This document shows, in pieces, positions 1-7,608 of a DNA stretch of 24,851 nt. The DNA lies in NCBI GenBank assembly GCA_910586875.1, contig CAJUJI010000021.1:1-24851 (forward strand), read 5' to 3'. The position numbers were made by a program, and so were the translations under genes. The notes under the pieces are model-generated. The model ran no database searches and had not been told where the DNA came from. It saw nothing but the letters and a program-made list of their open reading frames with translations. This stretch comes from an uncultured Anaerotruncus sp. (lineage in GTDB: Bacteria > Bacillota > Clostridia > Oscillospirales > Ruminococcaceae). Numbering within the stretch: the stretch's first letter is position 1; each line of letters opens with the position of its first letter.

Positions 1-29
1 GTATTTTTTCAAGAAAGGGGGGCCTGCGA

Positions 30-1229
30 TTGCGCAAGCGCATTTTCGCTGCCTCTTTGGGGGTTTGGATATTTTGTTGTGTTGCAGTCCCCGTTTTTGC
101 GCAAGAACATCCGGTGTTAGAGCCGTTTACCGATCAAAGCTGGCGCTATTTAGAGGAAAACGAGCCTGCCCAATGGAGCATACTCGCCTATTCTTTGGGA
201 GGCAGACCTGTTTGCAAGGATGCAAAGCAGCAGCTTTCGGAAGCGGTATCCAATGGCTATACAGCTGCAACCGAGCTGGAACAGCAGATTATTGGACTGG
301 TAAAGTCCGGGGAAAATCCCTATGAATACCAAAAAAAGAACCTGCTGGGCGATCTTTATCAGTATGGAAATTTGTACGCGGACGGACTTTCTGGCGCAAT
401 TGGGGCGCTTGCTGCTTATCAGGCCGCAGATGCAAAGCCCAGCGATACCACCCGCAATTATAATCTTTCGGTGGTGGAGTATATCGTCAATTCTCAGCAG
501 CGTTCGGGTGGGTTTGCGCCGGTCGCGGGGCACGACCCCAATATTTGTGTGACCGCACAGGCGGTTGCTGTACTGGTGCCATATCAGGAAATTGGATATG
601 TGCGCTCAGCAGTCGAGCGCGCGGTAAATTGGCTGGTCTCCCAACAAAATCCGGATGGCAGCTTCTCCACACAGGGCCAGCCCAGCAGTGAGGCAACCTC
701 CCATGTGCTGATTGCGATGGCGGCGTTGGGAAATACCGCTGATACACTCGATCAATTCCCAGTGAGCCCGCTGGATGGGCTGCTTTCCTTTCGCAATGTG
801 GACGGCGGATATCGCGCATTTGCACAGCAGCCCTCCAGTGTTGCAGCTACCGAGCTGGCAGCGGTGGCGCTTTATGCACTTGAGGACGGGTTATCCCCCT
901 ACCTGCCACTGACCGCATATCCTGGCTATGTGGAGCCCAAGCAGGATGCGCTACGGCTCTATGGCAGGTTCGTAGCGGGCTTTTGCGGGGTATTTGCATT
1001 GGTTTATCTGATCCTGATTTCCACCCCAAAAATTGCCGCCTGGATTGATCAACAGCGCGCAAAGAGAGACGCTGAGGATGCAGAAATCGAGGCAGAAGAC
1101 CTCTCCCCCTATCATACGCAAACGATGGAAATTCATATTCCGATGCAGGCAGAAATGCCGGACTTTGACACAATTTCCGAACAGGATACCTCTTCCTTCG
1201 GTTCTCAGGAGCAGGATAAAGGCGATTAA
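30..1229 (+). CDS. Secreted, membrane-anchored prenyltransferase/squalene-cyclase-repeat protein
   Basis: A 399-residue protein that starts with TTG, placed by the G-rich ribosome binding site at about 15-22. Residues 1-24 form a signal peptide ending PVFA, with predicted cleavage before QEH. Three repeats of the alpha/alpha-toroid prenyltransferase/squalene-cyclase type are visible at about 155-181 (SQQRSGGF), 204-234 (SQQNPDGSF) and 251-285 (NVDGGYRAF). One membrane helix follows at about 314-332, then an acidic tail of about 65 residues. The arrangement suggests a surface domain tethered by a C-terminal helix. The DxDD motif of true cyclases is not seen, so catalysis on terpenes is unlikely; a binding or scaffold role is inference. 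It is a single gene in this window, convergent with the next operon. The 29 bases upstream may belong to an operon outside the window. Confidence 0.72.
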   Translation: MRKRIFAASLGVWIFCCVAVPVFAQEHPVLEPFTDQSWRYLEENEPAQWSILAYSLGGRPVCKDAKQQLSEAVSNGYTAATELEQQIIGLVKSGENPYEYQKKNLLGDLYQYGNLYADGLSGAIGALAAYQAADAKPSDTTRNYNLSVVEYIVNSQQRSGGFAPVAGHDPNICVTAQAVAVLVPYQEIGYVRSAVERAVNWLVSQQNPDGSFSTQGQPSSEATSHVLIAMAALGNTADTLDQFPVSPLDGLLSFRNVDGGYRAFAQQPSSVAATELAAVALYALEDGLSPYLPLTAYPGYVEPKQDALRLYGRFVAGFCGVFALVYLILISTPKIAAWIDQQRAKRDAEDAEIEAEDLSPYHTQTMEIHIPMQAEMPDFDTISEQDTSSFGSQEQDKGD

Positions 1230-1261
1230 AAGAAAAAGCCCCATTTGGGGCTTTTTCTTTT
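1228..1261. terminator. Bidirectional rho-independent terminator
   Basis: A perfect 15-bp inverted repeat (AAAAGAAAAAGCCCC at 1228-1242, GGGGCTTTTTCTTTT at 1247-1261) with a 4-nt ATTT loop. The A-rich left arm and T-rich right arm give a U-tract in either direction. It sits between two convergent genes and probably ends both transcripts. Confidence 0.93.
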
Positions 1262-1284
1262 GGAAGTCGGACACGCCTCACTGC

Positions 1285-2427
1285 TTAATAGGTCAACCGC
1301 GGCAGATTGGTGTCGCTCGCAAAATTCATAAAGTTATATAAAATCAGCAGATCATCAAATTCTGCCTGCGCCATAATCTCACTCATCTTTCCAAGATCAC
1401 GCAGGTCCACCACCCATACCTCATCATAGCTGTAGGTGAGAAATGGAGAAAAACTGTTGCCATAGCTGTCCTTAACCACCAAAATGCGGGAGGTTTTCCC
1501 CTGCTGATGGTTAAGGTTATTCTCCGAACGCAAAATGCTCAGCCCGTTATTACCCCACAAAAATGCGGCGTGCTTATCCCGTGTTTCCCACTTTTCGTCC
1601 TCATGCAGCGAGGGCTTTTGCGCCCCATTGATCGTGACCGAGGTGCATGGGATCTGGTACACATCGATGGTATCCGGCTGCGCCGAGAAAAGCTTACACT
1701 TGCTGTAATAGCTTCCGTAAAAATTGGGGACCTGCGTTTTCAACTCCTCCAATGCAGAAAGCTCCACCGCCTTACGCCCACGGCTCTCCACAAATGCCTT
1801 ATAAGCGTGGTATGCGCCATTGGTGGTCCAATGGTGGTCGGTGCGGTAATAAGCCTGTGCTTGTCCTGCGGCCTGCTGCATGACAGGTACTAAATCAAAG
1901 GATTGGGCATTGGCGGAAATTTGAGAGAAAATTTGCTGGATATAAGCCTGCTGGTCCAGATTTTGCACCCCACGAGGCAACAGTTGGTCCAAAATTTGGT
2001 AGGAATTCGGGATAATCGAAATGGTGATAGGAACCTGTGTATAATAGGCATCTACAAAGGTATTGACAAAACCAATATTATTCTGAATCCGCTTGTCATT
2101 TGTCTTAGGGTATTGTTCAAATAGATAACCCTCTCCGCCGTAGAGAATACCGTTGTTTTCAATTTTCCCCAGCGCTGATTCACTGACCGATTTCATGGTA
2201 ATCCAGCCGTCCCGTCCGACAAACTGATCATTGAGGTATTCTTCATATTGGCTGGTATATTCATTTTTTAGCAGCTTTTTCAGGCTAAACTGTGGGTGGG
2301 TTTTCAGATAGCGGTTTTCCATTTCGCTGAAGGAGCGCTCTGGCACCAATAAGTCTGCGATGGCAACCACAAAGAGAAATCCCGCAAACAAAATTAGAAG
2401 CGGATATTTTTTTAGATACTGCAACAA
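1285..2427 (-). CDS. DHHW family protein (AlgJ/AlgX-like, SGNH-hydrolase-like)
   Basis: A 380-residue protein with an N-terminal signal anchor (residues about 8-27, LLILFAGFLFVVAIADLLV). It carries the family's DHHW signature at 197-200 (YYRTDHHWTTNGAYH) and a late KDSYGNSF segment at 319-326. By analogy with AlgJ/AlgX and related SGNH-like acetyltransferases, Asp197, His199 and Ser321 are the likely catalytic triad; this assignment is inference. Such proteins act on the outer face of the membrane and complete O-acyl transfer to an exported polysaccharide, receiving acyl groups through an MBOAT partner. The MBOAT gene lies immediately upstream with a 12-bp gap, so the two are almost certainly cotranscribed. 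The acceptor glycan cannot be told from the sequence. Start is ATG preceded by GGAGGGAG. Confidence 0.85.
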   Translation of the reverse strand: MLQYLKKYPLLILFAGFLFVVAIADLLVPERSFSEMENRYLKTHPQFSLKKLLKNEYTSQYEEYLNDQFVGRDGWITMKSVSESALGKIENNGILYGGEGYLFEQYPKTNDKRIQNNIGFVNTFVDAYYTQVPITISIIPNSYQILDQLLPRGVQNLDQQAYIQQIFSQISANAQSFDLVPVMQQAAGQAQAYYRTDHHWTTNGAYHAYKAFVESRGRKAVELSALEELKTQVPNFYGSYYSKCKLFSAQPDTIDVYQIPCTSVTINGAQKPSLHEDEKWETRDKHAAFLWGNNGLSILRSENNLNHQQGKTSRILVVKDSYGNSFSPFLTYSYDEVWVVDLRDLGKMSEIMAQAEFDDLLILYNFMNFASDTNLPRLTY

Positions 2428-2439
2428 AGCTCTCCCTCC

Positions 2440-3825
2440 TCAGAATCGGAAATACAGGAACGGGTTATAGGTGGAGTCCACCAGATAGGCGACCGACAGC
2501 AGGAAAACCAGTGCCAAAAACGGAATCGCCAGCCATTTGCACAGGCGCTTTAGCCGGTCACGGATGTAGTTGAGCACCGGCAGTGAAAATAGCAGGCCCA
2601 ATAACAGCACAATGCCGTAATTGCGCAGATAGAACATCCAATCGTCTCCGCCGTGCGGCAGAAACAACCGGCTGAAAAATACGCCGATCTGCCCCAGATC
2701 CTCGATGGCAAACAACACCCAGCCCAGAGTAAAGCCCAGAATGCCGTAAAGATGTGAGAAAAGGCGGTGGTGCTCGAGTACCGGCCGGAGAAACAGCCGC
2801 TCACAGCTAATCAGTAGGAAAAAATATAACCCCCACAGCACATAGTTCCAGCTTGCGCCATGCCACAGCCCTGTTGCAAACCAAATGATGAACAGATTCA
2901 GATACTGACGCAGCGGTTTTACCCGGTTGCCGCCCAGTGGAATATACAAATATTCCCGAAACCAGCCGGAAAGGGTCATATGCCAACGCCGCCAAAATTC
3001 GGTCATGCTGCGGGAGATATAGGGATAGTTGAAATTTTGCGGAAAGTGAAAGCCCATTGCCTTCCCCATGCCAATTGCCATGAGTGAATAGCCCGAAAAG
3101 TCAAAATAAATTTGTAGAGTGAACGCGATTATCGCCAGCCACGCACTTGCAGTTGACAGGGTTGCAAATCCTGCTGTCGAGGCATCGGTCCACAACTTCC
3201 CAATATTGTTTGCCAGCAGCACCTTGCTTCCCAGCCCTAGGATAAACAGTGCAATTCCATCCTGCACCAGCGCTGGTGTGATCGAACGCTCTTTGAGCTC
3301 GCGGTTGATATCCGCGTATTTTACTATTGGGCCAGCGATCAGCTGCGGAAATAGCACTACAAAAGCGCCAAAGTCAATGATGCTGTGTTCCACCTCAATT
3401 TTACGCAGGTAAACATCAATTGTATAGGTCATAATCTGGAAGGTATAAAAGCTAATGCCAAGCGGCAGATTTTTCGTGACCTCCAATAGCGGGATGGAGG
3501 TTCCCAGCAGCGCATTCAAATTTGCCAGCAGAAAATTGCTATATTTGAAAAACGCAAGAAAACCGACGCTGAACAGGATAGAAATAGCAAGTATTATACG
3601 TGTGAGCTTTTTTCGCTCCCGCCAGTGCGCAATCCCCAGGCCGGCAAAAAAATTCACCAGGATAATCGACACCATAATCGGAAAGTAACGCACCTCACCC
3701 CAGGAGTAGAAAACCAGGCTGGCAATCAACAGCGTGAGATTTTTCAGCCGTTTCGGGGTCAGATAATAGACGAGAAAGGTAACCGGCAAAAACCGGAATA
3801 CAAACAGCAGACTGCTGAAAAGCAT
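2440..3825 (-). CDS. MBOAT family membrane-bound O-acyltransferase (AlgI/DltB-like)
   Basis: A polytopic membrane protein of 461 residues that moves acyl groups across the membrane for O-acylation of extracellular polymers. Hallmarks are FWRRWHMTLSGWFREYLYIP at about 277-296 and the invariant MBOAT histidine in GLWHGASWNYVLWG (His322). About ten or more hydrophobic segments are visible. The ATG at 3825 is chosen because AAAGGAGG lies a few bases upstream and the encoded start MLFSSLLFVFRFLPV is typical of the family. A longer in-frame start at 3891 would place a 12-bp hairpin inside the coding region and add an atypical leader. Neighbours are the DHHW protein downstream (12-bp gap) and a DUF4358 lipoprotein upstream, a combination seen in many Clostridia. 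Confidence 0.92.
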   Translation of the reverse strand: MLFSSLLFVFRFLPVTFLVYYLTPKRLKNLTLLIASLVFYSWGEVRYFPIMVSIILVNFFAGLGIAHWRERKKLTRIILAISILFSVGFLAFFKYSNFLLANLNALLGTSIPLLEVTKNLPLGISFYTFQIMTYTIDVYLRKIEVEHSIIDFGAFVVLFPQLIAGPIVKYADINRELKERSITPALVQDGIALFILGLGSKVLLANNIGKLWTDASTAGFATLSTASAWLAIIAFTLQIYFDFSGYSLMAIGMGKAMGFHFPQNFNYPYISRSMTEFWRRWHMTLSGWFREYLYIPLGGNRVKPLRQYLNLFIIWFATGLWHGASWNYVLWGLYFFLLISCERLFLRPVLEHHRLFSHLYGILGFTLGWVLFAIEDLGQIGVFFSRLFLPHGGDDWMFYLRNYGIVLLLGLLFSLPVLNYIRDRLKRLCKWLAIPFLALVFLLSVAYLVDSTYNPFLYFRF

Positions 3826-3848
3826 CGAAAACCTCCTTTGAAAATAGA

Positions 3849-3886
3849 AAAGTGTATTGGACTCTTGATGCTGCCCAATACACTTT
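3849..3886 (-). terminator. Intra-operon hairpin, possible attenuator or terminator
   Basis: A perfect 12-bp inverted repeat (AAAGTGTATTGG at 3849-3860, CCAATACACTTT at 3875-3886) with a 14-nt loop lies between the DUF4358 lipoprotein gene and the MBOAT gene. Read on the minus strand the hairpin is followed by TTTTCTATTTTC, a broken U-tract. It could lower read-through into the MBOAT gene or stabilise the upstream mRNA 3' end. The function is inference. Confidence 0.5.
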
Positions 3887-3916
3887 ACCAAATTTTATGT
3901 GGTTATTCAAGTCCTG

Positions 3917-4426
3917 TCAAAAGGCGGCTTCCACAATTTCTTCTGCCTTTGCGATATCAGCATCAAAGCTCTCTGTCTCATAGCCTACAACCAACAGAAA
4001 TACATAATTTCCCTTCTGTAAAACCTTGCCCTTTGCCAGCTTCTCTTTTTGATCCGGCAGATAGGTCTCAAACTGCTCCCGCAGTGCCTCCAGCCGCTGA
4101 GTTAGGCCATCTACCACATTCTGCACCTTCTCGGGCTTTGCCTTTATTGCAACCACATTGTCTGCATTGACCATCGCCATGGAGAATTTACCTGCATATT
4201 CCTCCACATCTTCTGGATTCACAGAGAAAATGTCTTTGAGGAGGGTATCATCCACATTCTCCGCCATTGCAATTCCAACCTCTGCTTCGATTTTATCCAC
4301 CACCGTCTGCACGGTATTGCCCGGCTTCATCTCCTGCGCAGATTCGCTGTCGGCCTTTTTGCCGCATCCCATAAAAGCGCCTGTGCATATCAGTGCGGTC
4401 AAACAAATTGCAATCAATTTTTTCAT
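3917..4426 (-). CDS. DUF4358-type lipoprotein
   Basis: A 169-residue predicted lipoprotein. The signal peptide ends in a lipobox-like FMGC with Cys21 as the lipidated residue, followed by a polar linker (GKKADSESAQ). Residues about 35-169 resemble the DUF4358 family of Clostridia: a short helical segment with conserved VDKIEAEV, a MVNADNVVAIKAKPEKVQNV strand-helix unit, and a C-terminal KGNYVFLLVVGY strand. No enzymatic motif is seen. DUF4358 genes often sit beside MBOAT/DHHW genes, as here (91-bp gap to the MBOAT gene), which suggests a role in the same surface-modification process. That role is inference by association. Start is ATG with a GAGGGAG ribosome binding site. Confidence 0.8.
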   Translation of the reverse strand: MKKLIAICLTALICTGAFMGCGKKADSESAQEMKPGNTVQTVVDKIEAEVGIAMAENVDDTLLKDIFSVNPEDVEEYAGKFSMAMVNADNVVAIKAKPEKVQNVVDGLTQRLEALREQFETYLPDQKEKLAKGKVLQKGNYVFLLVVGYETESFDADIAKAEEIVEAAF

Positions 4427-4562
4427 AGTAAAAGTTCTCCCTCTTTTTTGAATTTCCCCCGATTGGGGCCACCTATTGATTTTGAGCCACTCTCAGGCTC
4501 TTCGGTTATATAGTGTGCCCAAATCCTGGTTTTACTTCATATAAAGGAAAACTTTTTTCCAG

Positions 4563-5309
4563 CTATTTCACAATGCCGCCCAAAAAGCTTGCTGTACGCG
4601 GATCAGAAGGGTTTTCAAATATTTTGTCCGGTGTCCCGCACTCTGCGACCTCCCCATCACACATAAAAAGGATTTTGTTCGCGACCTCTCGCGCAAAGGA
4701 CATTTCATGCGTAACCACCAGCATGGTCATGCTATCCTGCGCGAGCTGGCGCATTACATTGAGCACCTCCCCTGTCAGCTGTGGATCTAGCGCGGAGGTG
4801 GGCTCGTCAAACAGCATAATGTCCGGATTGAGCATCAAGGCACGCGCAATGGCAACCCGCTGCTTCTGCCCGCCGGAAAGGGTGGAGGGCATCGCGTCTA
4901 TCTTGTCGCTCAGCCCCACCTTGGCCAACAGCTGTTCTGCGTTGCGGTTCGCCTGCTCGCGAGATGTCCCCTGCGTCTTCATCAGTGGCAGCGTCAGGTT
5001 GCGGCGCACACTTAGATGCGGAAACAGATTGAAGCTTTGGAATACCATCCCCATCTTACCGGTTACCCGTTTCGCTTGCTCTGGTTTTGCATAAACGCCA
5101 TTCTGAACCAGCGACTCCCCTTCTACCCAAATGCTACCTTTGTCTACCTTCTCCAAATCAATCAGACAGCGCAGCATGGTACTTTTTCCCGCACCAGACG
5201 GGCCAATTACCGCGATGACATCCCCTTTATTGACCGTAAAGCTGACATCCGCCAGCACCGAAAGCCCCCCAAAGGATTTCTTGATACCTTCTACCCGAAT
5301 CAGTTCCAT
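4563..5309 (-). CDS. Polar amino-acid ABC transporter ATP-binding protein (GlnQ-like)
   Basis: A 248-residue ABC ATPase, the usual length for the family, that powers import of a polar amino acid. Visible motifs are Walker A GPSGAGKS (36-43), Q-loop MVFQSFNLFPHLSV, signature LSGGQ (144-148), Walker B IMLFDEPTSALDP (about 164-176) and the switch histidine in VVTHEM (201). QSFNLFPHL is characteristic of the GlnQ/HisP/ArtP group. Start is ATG with GGAGGGGACAGG just upstream, 12 bp after the permease stop, so the two are cotranscribed. The substrate cannot be told from the ATPase. Confidence 0.95.
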   Translation of the reverse strand: MELIRVEGIKKSFGGLSVLADVSFTVNKGDVIAVIGPSGAGKSTMLRCLIDLEKVDKGSIWVEGESLVQNGVYAKPEQAKRVTGKMGMVFQSFNLFPHLSVRRNLTLPLMKTQGTSREQANRNAEQLLAKVGLSDKIDAMPSTLSGGQKQRVAIARALMLNPDIMLFDEPTSALDPQLTGEVLNVMRQLAQDSMTMLVVTHEMSFAREVANKILFMCDGEVAECGTPDKIFENPSDPRTASFLGGIVK

Positions 5310-5321
5310 CCTGTCCCCTCC

Positions 5322-5978
5322 TCAATAAGCTGTTTTCTTTTCCAGCCAATTGAAGAATAGCTGGAGCACCGAATTTAAAATCAGATAGATCAGAAACGCA
5401 ATGACATAGGGCACAACACTGCCGGTACGGGTCACGGCCGCTTTTGCATAATAAAGAATTTCCAACACGGAAATGGAAAAAACCAGCGCGGTATCCTTGA
5501 TCAGTGTAATCGACTCATTGGTAATAGAGGGCAGCGCTACACGGAACATCTGCGGCAGGATAATTGACAGGATGGTTTGCACCTTGTTTAGCCCCAACAC
5601 CTGGCAAGCTTCATACTGCCCCTTCTCTACAGCGAGCAGACCGCCGCGGAAAATTTCTGCAAAATAGGCTGCATAGTTCAGCACAAACCCCAGCAGCGCA
5701 CAGACCATTGCCGAGCGCAGCGCCATTTTGAAGAAGTCGTTGACAAATGGCAGGCCATAATAGATAAAAAATAGTTGAAGCATCAAAGGGGTGCCTCGCA
5801 TGACATAGATGTAGGCGTTTATCAGCCAGCGTATGGGCGCAATACGGCATCGCCCAGCCAGAGTTAGAAGAAATCCCAGTGGCATCGCGGCCAACATGGT
5901 AACAAAAAACATCGTCAACACGGTACCTAGCCCCTGTAACAATGCTGAGGTGATGGTAAAAATCTCGCTCCAGGACAT
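5322..5978 (-). CDS. Polar amino-acid ABC transporter permease (HisM/GlnP-like)
   Basis: A 218-residue inner-membrane permease with about five hydrophobic segments. It has the HisM-type N-terminal SALLQGLGTVLTMFF and the conserved RGTPLMLQLFFIYYGLP stretch. The EAA loop that contacts the ATPase is at about 113-135 (GLLAVEKGQYEACQVLGLNK). The ATG at 5978 is chosen over an upstream in-frame ATG at 6062 because AGGAG lies about 8 bases before it and MSWSEIFTIT is a normal family start; the longer version adds 28 polar residues. It is followed after 12 bp by the ATPase. Its binding protein is probably the one encoded at 6551-7444, although the two are separated by a terminator and a small ORF. 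Confidence 0.93.
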   Translation of the reverse strand: MSWSEIFTITSALLQGLGTVLTMFFVTMLAAMPLGFLLTLAGRCRIAPIRWLINAYIYVMRGTPLMLQLFFIYYGLPFVNDFFKMALRSAMVCALLGFVLNYAAYFAEIFRGGLLAVEKGQYEACQVLGLNKVQTILSIILPQMFRVALPSITNESITLIKDTALVFSISVLEILYYAKAAVTRTGSVVPYVIAFLIYLILNSVLQLFFNWLEKKTAY

Positions 5979-6120
5979 AACAGCACTCCTATTCTTTGCA
6001 ACAGTCAAATTTAAAAAGCTCTGCCTTTGGTCATATCTTGATCGTTTGGGTATGGTGCGCACACCGCAAAATTAGTCCCTTTTCCCTTTCGTGTTGTTCG
6101 TCAAAATAGCCAAACGACAG

Positions 6121-6351
6121 TTACCCGATATAGATAACCGCCCGATAAATATCAGCTTTGAAGCCATCGCTGATTTTTAGCAAAAGTGATAAGGCATAAG
6201 GGTGGTGATCCACAAAAAAGAATGGCGCAATATCCTCTGGTGTAGTTCGTATTTTAAATGTCGGACGAGTCTTGGGGGGCCACCAAGGGAACCAGGGGAA
6301 CCACTCCCATTCCTCATCTTTTCGCAGACCATATTGTTCAAACTCTTTCAT
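6121..6351 (-). CDS. Trp-rich small ORF of unknown function between ABC-importer genes
   Basis: Not recognised. A 76-residue ORF with a good ribosome binding site (AAGGGGGGTGA, about 5 bases before the ATG at 6351; a GTG at 6360 is an alternative). The N-terminal 15 residues are charged, followed by WEWFPWFPWWPPKTRP (about 15-30) with five Trp and several Pro. The second half has ordinary globular composition (FKIRTTPEDIAPFFFVDHHPYA, then LLKISDGFKADIYRAVIYIG). There is no signal peptide or clear membrane helix. It sits between the binding-protein gene (upstream, separated by a terminator) and the permease gene (downstream). If it is not a gene, 5979-6550 is about 570 bases without a coding region. 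Confidence 0.5.
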   Translation of the reverse strand: MKEFEQYGLRKDEEWEWFPWFPWWPPKTRPTFKIRTTPEDIAPFFFVDHHPYALSLLLKISDGFKADIYRAVIYIG

Positions 6352-6382
6352 TGATCTCACCCCCCTTCATTTGCCCCACCTG

Positions 6383-6426
6383 ACCTGTCGCTTTGTTTCT
6401 ATCATGTGGAACTCTATGTTGCAATC
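6383..6426 (-). promoter_or_regulatory. Possible promoter for the Trp-rich ORF
   Basis: Read on the minus strand, TTGCAA is followed after 17 bases by TAGAAA, itself preceded by TGA. Both boxes match the vegetative consensus at 4 of 6 positions. The spacing is ideal and the site lies about 35-75 bases before the ORF start. This is weak evidence on its own; the box ends are approximate. Confidence 0.3.
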
Positions 6427-6496
6427 TTAAGTTAGTGGAATCGCCAGCGCCTTCCCTCATCAACACAAGCTGCACTTGCGCTTGACATAAAACATG

Positions 6497-6526
6497 CCGC
6501 ACCCTCGCCTTTAGGCGGGAGTGCGG
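6497..6526 (-). terminator. Terminator after the binding-protein gene
   Basis: CCGCAC at 6497-6502 pairs with GTGCGG at 6521-6526, with further pairing inside (CTCGCC with GGCGGG, one mismatch) and a TTTA loop. Read on the minus strand it is followed by CATGTTTTATG, a short U-rich tract. It lies 25 bases after the binding-protein stop and probably separates its mRNA from the downstream permease/ATPase mRNA. Confidence 0.65.
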
Positions 6527-6550
6527 AAAATTCCGATTCTGGCACGCACC

Positions 6551-7444
6551 TTATGAAATTTGAATCACGTCGTCCTTGCCAAACCACTGATGCGAGATAT
6601 CTGCGACCTTCCCCTCCGCAGCCAACTCCTGAAGCGCGCCCCAAACAGCATCCTTCAGTGCGGTATTTCCTTTCTTGAACGCAATCGCATACTGCTCAGC
6701 GGCCATCTTTTCCTCCAGAATTTTCATTGGCTTCGCATTCTGGGTGATGTAATAATCTGCTACCACCGAGTCCATCACAACTGCGTCACAGCGCCCGATT
6801 TCCAGATCTGTGAGCGCCTCCACATAGTTGCTGTATTCCTTTGCGGCGCCGCCCTGGATACTTGCATAAATTTCATCCGCCTGCAACGCGCTCAAACCGG
6901 AGGAATCCTTCTGTGCAGCGACAATCTTTCCTTCCAAATCCGCCTTGCCGCTGATCTCTGCGTTTTCCAGAACCACAATCACCTGCTCATTTTCCATATA
7001 AGCTTCCGACAGCTCGTAAATTTCCGCGCGTTCTTCATTCACCGTCAAGCCGTTCCAGATGCAGGTGATTTTATCCGAGGACAGCTCCATATCTTTTGCG
7101 TCCCATTCGATTGGCTTTGCTTCAAACTTCATGCCCAGCTTCTCACAAACCGCTTTTGCAAGATCGATATCCACGCCGATTACCTCATTGTTTTGATTTA
7201 AGAAGCCCATCGGCGGAAAGCTAGCGTCCAAACCAACAATAAAGGTTTCGGGTAGTCCATCGGATGCGGCAACATCCTGTGTGGACGACGCAGGTGCTTC
7301 TGACGAGGTGGGAGCCTCAGAGGAGGCAGCCTGTGAGGAGGAGGACGGTGTACTGGAGCTTGCGGGCGCTGGCTGAGAGCCGCACCCTCCGAATAATGCG
7401 ACACACAACAGGGCCGCAACCATTGTAGAAAGCGTTTTTTTCAT
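6551..7444 (-). CDS. Polar amino-acid ABC transporter substrate-binding lipoprotein (SBP family 3)
   Basis: A 297-residue lipoprotein that captures an amino acid outside the cell for the importer encoded downstream. The signal peptide ends FGGC (Cys21), followed by a Ser/Ala/Pro linker to about residue 62. The mature domain begins ETFIVGLDASFPPMGF, a classic family 3 start with ENNEVIGVDIDLAKAV-type continuation. The NEERAEIYELSEAY segment matches the region whose Arg holds the ligand carboxylate, and the CDAVVMDSVVADYY segment matches the one whose Asp holds the amino group. Start at 7444 is preferred because AGGAG is 9 bases upstream; the alternative ATG at 7450 would be only about 3 bases away. 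The exact amino acid is not predictable from sequence alone. Confidence 0.92.
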   Translation of the reverse strand: MKKTLSTMVAALLCVALFGGCGSQPAPASSSTPSSSSQAASSEAPTSSEAPASSTQDVAASDGLPETFIVGLDASFPPMGFLNQNNEVIGVDIDLAKAVCEKLGMKFEAKPIEWDAKDMELSSDKITCIWNGLTVNEERAEIYELSEAYMENEQVIVVLENAEISGKADLEGKIVAAQKDSSGLSALQADEIYASIQGGAAKEYSNYVEALTDLEIGRCDAVVMDSVVADYYITQNAKPMKILEEKMAAEQYAIAFKKGNTALKDAVWGALQELAAEGKVADISHQWFGKDDVIQIS

Positions 7445-7509
7445 ATTCATTTTCTCCTATGTATCTCAAATTACAGAAAACTGCTCTCCTATTCTACACT
7501 TTATCATGC

Positions 7510-7558
7510 TAATTTGCTAATTCCAGAAAACAAGACTGCACCGGATTTTAGCAAATTA
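7510..7558. repeat. Inverted repeat upstream of the binding-protein gene
   Basis: TAATTTGCTAA at 7510-7520 and TTAGCAAATTA at 7548-7558 are perfect 11-bp complements separated by 27 bases. The pair lies 65-115 bases before the binding-protein start, next to a possible -10 box (TAGAAT on the minus strand, 7491-7496). It could be a spaced operator or a leader hairpin; which one cannot be decided from sequence. Confidence 0.45.
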
Positions 7559-7608
7559 TCGCTTGATTTCTTGCCTATACGCTGCTATTCTTATAATTGC
7601 GTAAAATT

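Noticed and set aside
3826..3891. N-terminal extension of the MBOAT gene
   Set aside because: It spans a 12-bp hairpin, while a consensus AGGAGG lies just before the internal ATG at 3825.
3625..4170. Plus-strand 181-residue ORF across the MBOAT/DUF4358 junction
   Set aside because: It runs antisense through two well-supported genes and a hairpin, and has no recognisable features.
6432..6644. Minus-strand 70-residue ORF over the end of the binding-protein gene
   Set aside because: It overlaps the binding-protein gene and its terminator in another frame, and its composition is that of a shadow frame.
6560..7201. Plus-strand 213-residue ORF
   Set aside because: It is antisense to the binding-protein gene, with shadow-type composition and no ribosome binding site.
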